From Bacillus sp. sid0103 (lineage in GTDB: Bacteria > Bacillota > Bacilli > Bacillales_B > DSM-18226): a stretch of 64,000 nt of DNA. Positions 57,903 through 64,000 of the stretch are shown here, one piece after another. The notes beneath the pieces are model-generated. The model did no database searches. It had not been told where the DNA came from and saw only the letters and a list, made by a program, of their open reading frames with translations. Within the stretch, counting starts at the first letter, position 1; every line of letters begins with the position of its first letter. The stretch covers positions 248,001 through 312,000 of the forward strand of contig NZ_JAHUWN010000003.1 in assembly GCF_019219025.1 (NCBI RefSeq), in the 5' to 3' direction. Both the position numbers and the translations under genes were made by a program.

Positions 57903-59558
57903 TTGAAATTTGACGTGATTGTGGTTGGTGCAGGTTTAGCTGGTTTAGTGGCAACGGCTGAACTTGCAGATGCAGGAAAAAAAGTACTGCTTTTAGATCA
58001 AGAACCCGAAGCCTCTCTCGGTGGTCAGGCTTGGTGGTCATTTGGTGGTTTATTTCTCGTCGATTCTCCCGAACAAAGAAGAATCGGGATTAGGGACTCC
58101 AAAGAACTTGCCTGGCAAGATTGGTTAGGGGCAGCAGGCTTTGACAGAGAAGATGACGAGGATTATTGGGGAAAAAAGTGGGCAGAAGCTTATGTTAATT
58201 TTGCCGCAGGGGAAAAACGGGCATGGCTGACAGGAATGGGGGTTCGTTTTTTCCCGGTTGTCGGCTGGGCAGAGCGTGGGGGTTATACCGCAGAAGGTCA
58301 TGGTAATTCGGTCCCCCGCTTCCACATTGTCTGGGGGACAGGTCCCGGTCTTGTCAAGCCGTTTGAGGATCGAGTTAGACATGCAATGAAGGAAGGACTC
58401 GTCGATTATCGTCCCCGCCATCGTGTGAATGAATTAGTCAAGGAAAATGGCGCCATTTGTGGGGTTAGAGGTGATATCCTCGTTTCAAGTACTACAGCCA
58501 GGGGAGAAGCAAGTTCCCGAGAGGTAGTAGGAGAATTTGAGTATCATTCATCGGCTGTTGCTGTAACAAGCGGCGGGATTGGCGGAAACCATGACCTCAT
58601 TAGAAATAATTGGCCGGAACGCCTCGGGAATGCTCCTAAACAGATGATCTCAGGAGTGCCTGAACATGTGGACGGAAGAATGCTTGGAATAACAGAGAAA
58701 GCCGGAGGACGAATTGTCAACCGCGACCGAATGTGGCATTATACCGAAGGAATTAAAAACTGGGACCCTGTCTGGCCTAACCATGGAATACGAATCCTGC
58801 CTGGTCCCTCCTCGCTTTGGCTTGATGCCAAAGGACAGCGTTTTCCTGCGCCAAATTTTCCTGGGTTTGATACCCTGGGGACCCTTGAAGCAATAATGAA
58901 ATCTGGTTATGACTATTCCTGGTTCATCTTAACGCAAAAAATAATTGAAAAAGAATTTGCCTTATCAGGTTCGGAGCAAAATCCTGATTTAACAGGGAAA
59001 AGTATCAAGAAAGTGTTAGCCCGTGTCCTGCCTGGCCCTACAGCACCGGTTAAGGCTTTCATGGATAAGGGCGAGGATTTTGTGATTGCGAATACCCTGC
59101 CTGAGCTGGTAGATGGCATGAACAAACTAAGCGGTGACCATTTATTATCGCTCGATGCGATTGAACGGCAGATTCTTGCCCGAGACAGGGAGATTGAAAA
59201 TAAATTTACAAAGGATCTTCAAATTACGGCCTTGCGTGGGGCCAGAAATTATCTTGGTGACAAATTAATAAGAGTTGCTCCCCCGCATAGAATTCTTGAT
59301 CCAAAAATGGGACCTTTAATCGCTGTTCGGTTAAACATTGTCAGTCGGAAAACCCTAGGCGGCTTGCAAACCGATTTATCCGGCAGAGTCCTTGATGCAA
59401 CAGGAAAACCGGTCCCAGGGCTTTACGCAGCTGGAGAAGTTTCAGGTTTTGGCGGTGGCGGAATTCATGGCTATCGCTCGTTAGAAGGAACCTTTGTCGG
59501 CGGCTGTTTGTTTACAGGAAGACAGGCTGGACGTGCAATTGCTAAAGAATTATCATGA
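57903..59558 (+). CDS. FAD-binding dehydrogenase (fumarate reductase/KSTD-like flavoprotein)
   Basis: A 551-residue flavoprotein. N-terminal Rossmann motif VVGAGLAGLVATAELADAGKKVLLLDQ binds FAD, and the C-terminal GLYAAGEVSGFGGGGIHGYRSLEGTFVGGCLFTGRQAG completes the FAD site. The domain order is that of fumarate reductase/3-ketosteroid dehydrogenase-type flavoproteins, and annotations usually read FAD-binding dehydrogenase. Substrate unknown. TTG start after GGGGGG. The ABM-type gene starts 28 bases downstream, so both are probably co-transcribed. Confidence 0.87.
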   Translation: MKFDVIVVGAGLAGLVATAELADAGKKVLLLDQEPEASLGGQAWWSFGGLFLVDSPEQRRIGIRDSKELAWQDWLGAAGFDREDDEDYWGKKWAEAYVNFAAGEKRAWLTGMGVRFFPVVGWAERGGYTAEGHGNSVPRFHIVWGTGPGLVKPFEDRVRHAMKEGLVDYRPRHRVNELVKENGAICGVRGDILVSSTTARGEASSREVVGEFEYHSSAVAVTSGGIGGNHDLIRNNWPERLGNAPKQMISGVPEHVDGRMLGITEKAGGRIVNRDRMWHYTEGIKNWDPVWPNHGIRILPGPSSLWLDAKGQRFPAPNFPGFDTLGTLEAIMKSGYDYSWFILTQKIIEKEFALSGSEQNPDLTGKSIKKVLARVLPGPTAPVKAFMDKGEDFVIANTLPELVDGMNKLSGDHLLSLDAIERQILARDREIENKFTKDLQITALRGARNYLGDKLIRVAPPHRILDPKMGPLIAVRLNIVSRKTLGGLQTDLSGRVLDATGKPVPGLYAAGEVSGFGGGGIHGYRSLEGTFVGGCLFTGRQAGRAIAKELS

Positions 59559-59586
59559 GTATGATGTTATTTAAGGAGGTGAGAAT

Positions 59587-59904
59587 ATGTCTTCATTAGT
59601 TTTCATGGCACTTTATCGTCCTAAACCAGGAAAAGCGGAAGATTTGAAAGAAGTCCTTAAAGTACATATCCCAACACTCCGAGAGGAAGAATTAATTACA
59701 AGCCGAGAATTATTAACACTTCAAGCTGCGGATGGGACTATCATTGAGATCGCTGAATGGCGGTCAACCGAGGCAATTGAAAAAGCACACCAATCCGCAA
59801 AAGTAATGGCTGTTTGGGATAAAATCGGTTCCTTGGCCGAATTAACAAGTCTTTCAACACTTGCTGAATCACAACACCCTTTTCCTAATTTTAAGCCTTT
59901 ATAA
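59587..59904 (+). CDS. ABM-domain (antibiotic biosynthesis monooxygenase-like) protein
   Basis: A 105-residue dimeric alpha+beta barrel protein: ALYRPKPGKAEDLKEVLKVHI and IIEIAEWRSTEAIEKAHQS are typical. Relatives act as quinol or small-molecule monooxygenases, or as haem-degrading proteins; the substrate is unknown. A perfect AAGGAGGTGAG site precedes the ATG. It follows the FAD dehydrogenase gene, so it may act on the same compound. Confidence 0.8.
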   Translation: MSSLVFMALYRPKPGKAEDLKEVLKVHIPTLREEELITSRELLTLQAADGTIIEIAEWRSTEAIEKAHQSAKVMAVWDKIGSLAELTSLSTLAESQHPFPNFKPL

Positions 59905-59929
59905 GTTGAGCTCGCCATACTGAATAAAA

Positions 59930-59981
59930 CGCAAAAAGCAGTGAAATTTTTCAAGTAAATGAAATTCACTGCTTTTTGTTT
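59930..59981 (+). terminator. Terminator after the ABM gene
   Basis: CAAAAAGCAGTGAA ... TTCACTGCTTTTTG arms with T-run. Confidence 0.8.
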
Positions 59982-60058
59982 GAGGATATACACTGTTATT
60001 CATTCTAACCGGCCATCATTTCTAAAACACTAAGGTACCTTAAAAAACTACCTATTCA

Positions 60059-63000
60059 TTAATTTGTAAACAGGAACTCAGTTCTACTTCCCGTCTGATC
60101 GGCCCTGACTTCGAGTCTGACGTCTATACGTTCTTTCAGTTCAGGAACATGCGAGATAATACCAACTAAGCGGCCGCTGCTTTGAATATCCATTAATGCC
60201 TCAATTGCCTGATCCAAGGACTCAGGATCCAACGTACCAAAGCCTTCATCGATGAACATTGTTTCTAATGATACCCCGCCGGCATAATTTTGAACGACAT
60301 CAGCCAGACCAAGTGCGAGCGATAATGAAGCTTTAAAGCTTTCGCCGCCTGATAAGGTTTTGACATGTCGTTCCTGACCCGTATACTGATCAAACACAAG
60401 CAATTCCAAACCACTTTGAGCATTCCCTTTGGAACGGTCTGTTTTTCTCAACAATTGGAAACGGCCAGAGGTCATTTTTCTTAGGCGTCCATTGGCTTCT
60501 CGTAAAATATCATCCAAGAATGATGCCAAAACGTATCGTTCAAAGGTAACCCGAAAGTTATTTTGGCCTTTGGCGATTTCATAAAGATGTCCAATTAACT
60601 TGTAACGTTCCTCCAGGACCTTCATTTGTTCATTCAAACTTTCCACACGGCTGTATATTTCTTCGTTATCCCGTTTTTTTACAAATAGATTCGTGTGTTG
60701 TTGATTAAGAGCCTCGATTTCGCTAGTAATTTTCGCTACCTCGAGCTTCAGTCCATCAACATCAGGTGTTTCCACGTCAATTAAACGATCCATTAATTCT
60801 TTCAAACGGTCAGAAACCGAACGTAACTCTTCACGATAACTGCGGATTGCTGTTTCAAGACTGTTAATTTCTTGTTCAGACCGTTTAGATTCAGCATAGG
60901 TGCCGTATTTTTCAAAGCCCTGCTCGGATAGTTTATGAACAAAGATTTCTCTTTCCGCGTCGAGTTCCTGTTTTTTAGTCGTGTGATGGTTCTGAGCATC
61001 TAGTAATCTCGCTGATTCATTTGACAGTTTTTCTTTAACCTGCTGTAAGCGCTGCTGGGCTTCTTCCAACTGTTTCACCAGCACTTCGTGTCGGTTTTTA
61101 GAAGCCAATAGGGCTTTTTCGTATTCCTCTTCTGAACGAAGATTCTCTGGAATAACGTTCATCATCCGTGAAAGATTGGTCATTTTTTCAGTGAATTGTA
61201 CGGTTAAGTCATTGATCAGAACAGAAACCTGATGATTAGCGTTTTGTACATTTACTTTTTCAACTTCTCTTTTTTCAATTTCAATCTTAACTTTATCATG
61301 CTGCTTAATCTGGTCCGCAAGCTTTTCTTGAGTTTGGACAAGCTGGTTCTTAGCTGAAACGGCCTCCGTTTTAATAATAGCTAATTGATCGGCTGTAAAA
61401 TCGGCTCGGAATGAACGTATTTCTCTAATGATTTCTTCAACAGCTTCCTTTTGTGCTGCTTCTATTGACTGACTTTGGTAAAAGGCAGCTTCATCTGCTG
61501 ACTTTTCTTTTTCCCATTTGTCCCTTTGAGCCTTCGCTGCCTTCATTTCCTCTTCAGTTGGAATACTGTCATCATGTTGGCGGGCCGGGGATGGATGGTG
61601 CTCTGATCCACACACAGGACAGGCTTCACCCGATTGTAGCTTAGCGGCTAATATCGCAGCCTGCCCATGCATCCACTTACCCTCTAATTGTTCAACCATT
61701 GCTCTAGCATCTGTATATCTAGCAGAAGTATTATCATAGCGCGCAGTCATTGAACTTAGATTTTGTTCGGCTTTTTGATGACGAACCAGCAGCATTTCGT
61801 ATTTTTCAAAACGATCAAGCTTAGACTTCAATTTATCTATTTTTCCTTCGTTTTCCAAATAGATGAGTTTCCCTTTTTCAATCTCTTCCTTTTGCTTTTT
61901 AAGGTTAGCTATTTGCGTGTCTAGTTGTTCGAGGATTGTTTCTGACTCACTTTGCTTTTGTTTCGCTGCTTTTAATTCAGCATCCTTCTTTTGTGTTTCT
62001 TTTAATAAAACAGCAAATGAATAGACATCCTCTCTCATATTGACTAATCTATTCACTTCAGCTAGGGCTGCCTGGCGTTCCTCTTCTCGTTCAAGCTCCT
62101 TTTGAAGATGGTGTTCATGCTGTTGTAAAAGTCCATTCAATTTCTCAATTTCTGTCAGTATCGATTTCAGATTTCCATCAAGTTGATCAACTTCGCGCTT
62201 TAAACGGTGACATAATTCTTCTTGTTTTGCTAAAAGGGCCGCCTTATGGGCACGTTGGACCTGCTTTTCTTTTTCGTTAAATACTTCTTCTTGAGATAAA
62301 AGGCTTGCCTTTTGCCCTTTTAACTCCTCTTGCATTTGCAGCTGTTTTAATAGTCCCTCTGCTTCAATAAGCTGGCCCTTAAGTTTGTCCTGTTCTAGTC
62401 TTTTTGCTTTTAATTGTAGGTTAAGTTGCTCTAACTCTTCACCCATACCCGCAATCTCGGTTTTTAGAAGCGGCATGATGATCGTATCATTCACACTATC
62501 TGCATTCAAATATTCACGTAGTTCTTCATTGGTGAATACTTGAATGCGGCGAATCTGTTCATTTCTTGCCTGGACCTGGTCCTCAACTGACTTTTTCAAG
62601 TCTGTTGCTTCAGCCTTTAGTTTCTCTTCGACCATTTTATATATTTGCGTGTGGAACAGCCGCTGTAAAATCACTTCTTTATCCTTACTATCTGAAGTAA
62701 GGAGTTTACGGAATTCTCCCTGGGGAATCATTAATATTTGCCGGAACTGATTCGCATCTATCAGCATAATTTCCTTAATTTTTTCCTCAACATCGCTGAT
62801 TTTTGAGGCGAGCAGTTTCCTTTCGCCATTTTCTGTCCACATATATAGCTCAGCTTTTGCACCTATTTGTGTATAGCCTTCACCTTTGTCTTTCTTCTTC
62901 AACTGCTGCGGAGACCTTGTAATGGAATAAGCTTTATTACGAAGGGAAAAATCAAGAGAAACCTCGGTTAATAACTCATCTTTGGCAAACTGGCTGCGGA

Positions 63001-63196
63001 GATCGGGACCATTGCGATCCTCTCCACTCGCCTTTCCATAAATCGCATAACTGATTGCATCAAATATGGTGGTTTTTCCGGAACCGGTTTTTCCGGAAAT
63101 AACAAACATCGTCCGATTTCCTAGTGACGTAAAGTCGATTTCTTCGTTTCCTGCATAAGGGCCGAAAGCTTGCATCGTCAGTTTTAACGGTTTCAT
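60059..63196 (-). CDS. sbcC: Exonuclease SbcC subunit (Rad50-like ATPase)
   Basis: A 1045-residue SMC-like ATPase. Walker A GKTGSGKTTIFDAI is at the N-terminus; long coiled coils flank the zinc hook CPVCGSEHH (about residue 528); the C-terminal lobe has signature LSGGESFKASLSLALGLAD, Walker B TMFIDEGFGTLD and the switch His region IISHVPEL. With SbcD it cuts hairpins and covalently blocked DNA ends. The ATG overlaps the sbcD stop by four bases after GGAGGAGGGG. Confidence 0.95.
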   Translation of the reverse strand: MKPLKLTMQAFGPYAGNEEIDFTSLGNRTMFVISGKTGSGKTTIFDAISYAIYGKASGEDRNGPDLRSQFAKDELLTEVSLDFSLRNKAYSITRSPQQLKKKDKGEGYTQIGAKAELYMWTENGERKLLASKISDVEEKIKEIMLIDANQFRQILMIPQGEFRKLLTSDSKDKEVILQRLFHTQIYKMVEEKLKAEATDLKKSVEDQVQARNEQIRRIQVFTNEELREYLNADSVNDTIIMPLLKTEIAGMGEELEQLNLQLKAKRLEQDKLKGQLIEAEGLLKQLQMQEELKGQKASLLSQEEVFNEKEKQVQRAHKAALLAKQEELCHRLKREVDQLDGNLKSILTEIEKLNGLLQQHEHHLQKELEREEERQAALAEVNRLVNMREDVYSFAVLLKETQKKDAELKAAKQKQSESETILEQLDTQIANLKKQKEEIEKGKLIYLENEGKIDKLKSKLDRFEKYEMLLVRHQKAEQNLSSMTARYDNTSARYTDARAMVEQLEGKWMHGQAAILAAKLQSGEACPVCGSEHHPSPARQHDDSIPTEEEMKAAKAQRDKWEKEKSADEAAFYQSQSIEAAQKEAVEEIIREIRSFRADFTADQLAIIKTEAVSAKNQLVQTQEKLADQIKQHDKVKIEIEKREVEKVNVQNANHQVSVLINDLTVQFTEKMTNLSRMMNVIPENLRSEEEYEKALLASKNRHEVLVKQLEEAQQRLQQVKEKLSNESARLLDAQNHHTTKKQELDAEREIFVHKLSEQGFEKYGTYAESKRSEQEINSLETAIRSYREELRSVSDRLKELMDRLIDVETPDVDGLKLEVAKITSEIEALNQQHTNLFVKKRDNEEIYSRVESLNEQMKVLEERYKLIGHLYEIAKGQNNFRVTFERYVLASFLDDILREANGRLRKMTSGRFQLLRKTDRSKGNAQSGLELLVFDQYTGQERHVKTLSGGESFKASLSLALGLADVVQNYAGGVSLETMFIDEGFGTLDPESLDQAIEALMDIQSSGRLVGIISHVPELKERIDVRLEVRADQTGSRTEFLFTN

Positions 63197-64000
63197 TTCA
63201 ACCCCTCCTCCGTTAGCACTTTTTCAATTACCTCTGTCATTGCTGCTTTTTTATCATGTGAAAATTCTGAGGTTGTCATTTCTGTGTAGAATTGTTCAAA
63301 CAATTCCATCTCTGACTTTTTCTCACTTCGGATTGACGTGAATGATTGTTTTTTCTTCAAATCGGTTATATCTAGTTTTCGTTCAAGATGGAGGACATTT
63401 GGATACACTTGACGCAACTTGTTAATAGGATCAATTAAAGCTCCTTCATCCAATAGAGTGATTTTTAAATAATCGTCGACTGTTTCTTTTTCATAAAAAT
63501 AAGGGTCAAGTAATTCTTCAAGATGCCCTTCTAATTCACGCATATCATGTTTAGGTGTAAGTGAGCGGTAGCGGTGCGTAAAATTACCTTTATCATCCAT
63601 TTCAATAATTGAAATAGACTTATTTTGTATGGCTTCCGAGAATGAATATTTTAAGAGCGAACCTGAATATTTCACTTTTTTATGGTTAATGGCATCCGGA
63701 CTGTGTAAGTGACCAAGTGCTGTATAAGAAAAGGGTTCAAACAATTCAGCACCAACACAACCAGAACCGCCTACAGATAAGACTCGTTCAGAATCAGACG
63801 TTTGCCCTCCTAATACAAAGGCATGTCCAACTAAAACATTGGGCTCGTTAGGATTAAGGTTTTCCTCCATTTTTCCAATCAGGGCTTTCATCGCTTCTTG
63901 ATGGGAATGGATGGAATCATCCTCAAGTAATTGACGAACTACCCCTGGCTCAGCATAGGGAACAAGATAAAAATTTACACCATTTATACGCACTGGAGTA
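63193..64000 (-). CDS. sbcD: Exonuclease SbcD subunit, C-terminal part (cut by window edge)
   Basis: About 268 residues are visible; the frame stays open to base 64000, so the first 110-120 residues with the start of the metallophosphatase domain lie outside. The visible part has the phosphoesterase motifs NVLVGHAFVLGG and YTALGHLHSPD (GH and GHxH metal ligands) and the capping domain with a final C-terminal helix pair. It is the Mre11-type nuclease that pairs with SbcC, encoded right after it. An internal GTG at 63993 is not the start. Confidence 0.93.
   Translation of the reverse strand, partial: TPVRINGVNFYLVPYAEPGVVRQLLEDDSIHSHQEAMKALIGKMEENLNPNEPNVLVGHAFVLGGQTSDSERVLSVGGSGCVGAELFEPFSYTALGHLHSPDAINHKKVKYSGSLLKYSFSEAIQNKSISIIEMDDKGNFTHRYRSLTPKHDMRELEGHLEELLDPYFYEKETVDDYLKITLLDEGALIDPINKLRQVYPNVLHLERKLDITDLKKKQSFTSIRSEKKSEMELFEQFYTEMTTSEFSHDKKAAMTEVIEKVLTEEGLK

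Overview
The window comes from a low-GC, Gram-positive spore-former-type genome of the family Bacillaceae, most like a Neobacillus/Bacillus sensu lato. The evidence is the aa3-type quinol oxidase qoxBCD end, archaeal-type ProRS behind a T-box leader, PbpA/PbpH-type PBP, LysM-NlpC/P60 hydrolase, TatA, SbcCD, GGAGG-type ribosome binding sites, common TTG/GTG starts and U-tailed terminators. No rRNA, tRNA or CRISPR array was found.

Layout. 0-8 kb: end of the qox operon, pssA plus a PAP2 phosphatase, a TerC protein under a yybP-ykoY (Mn2+) riboswitch with two tandem terminators, an M32 carboxypeptidase and a class B PBP. 8-11 kb: a purine/aldehyde hydroxylase (xanthine dehydrogenase-type) operon whose molybdenum catalytic subunit survives only as a C-terminal stub. 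11-18 kb: a membrane-protein pair (a paralogous pair sits at 55.6-56.6 kb), Nudix, MFS, hemolysin III, LysE and VTT membrane proteins, and a cell-wall hydrolase.

18.1-26.86 kb is an integrated element with a different base and codon style. It carries a large serine recombinase, a lone HK97-type major capsid gene, a 51-residue ribbon-helix-helix protein, a small basic protein and an HNH endonuclease. Long non-coding stretches in it are full of hairpins, including a 33-nt repeat pair with a compensatory base-pair change. An AT-rich cargo block holds a HEPN-motif protein, a DUF2019-like protein and a small membrane protein, with the cassette-like units separated by a short repeat. There is no portal, terminase, protease or replication gene, so this is either a very small satellite-like element or a domesticated remnant.

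27-44 kb is mostly core: radical SAM/SPASM protein, CorA, M42 peptidase, TatA, a GDSL-ABC operon, flavohaemoglobin hmp, DegV, YdcF-like, GNAT and ProRS. Two redox-control signals stand out. hmp has an Fnr-type site centred at about -41.5. A gene-free stretch at 32.33-32.65 kb combines a Rex box, a perfect Fnr box and, downstream, three hairpins with C-rich loops or stems ending in a U-tract: a candidate redox-controlled small RNA.

43-54 kb is an envelope/metal/stress block: a membrane-cupredoxin fusion, a PepSY-type membrane protein, a two-component system, an orphan HlyD-type adaptor, a MarR-MMPL operon with a clear operator, and a TerD-zinc ribbon-TerB fusion behind an ECF sigma-W-type promoter. 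53.5-64 kb holds selB (selenocysteine elongation factor), the second membrane pair, GNAT/TPR genes, an FAD dehydrogenase with an ABM-type monooxygenase, and sbcC with the 3' part of sbcD cut by the window edge.
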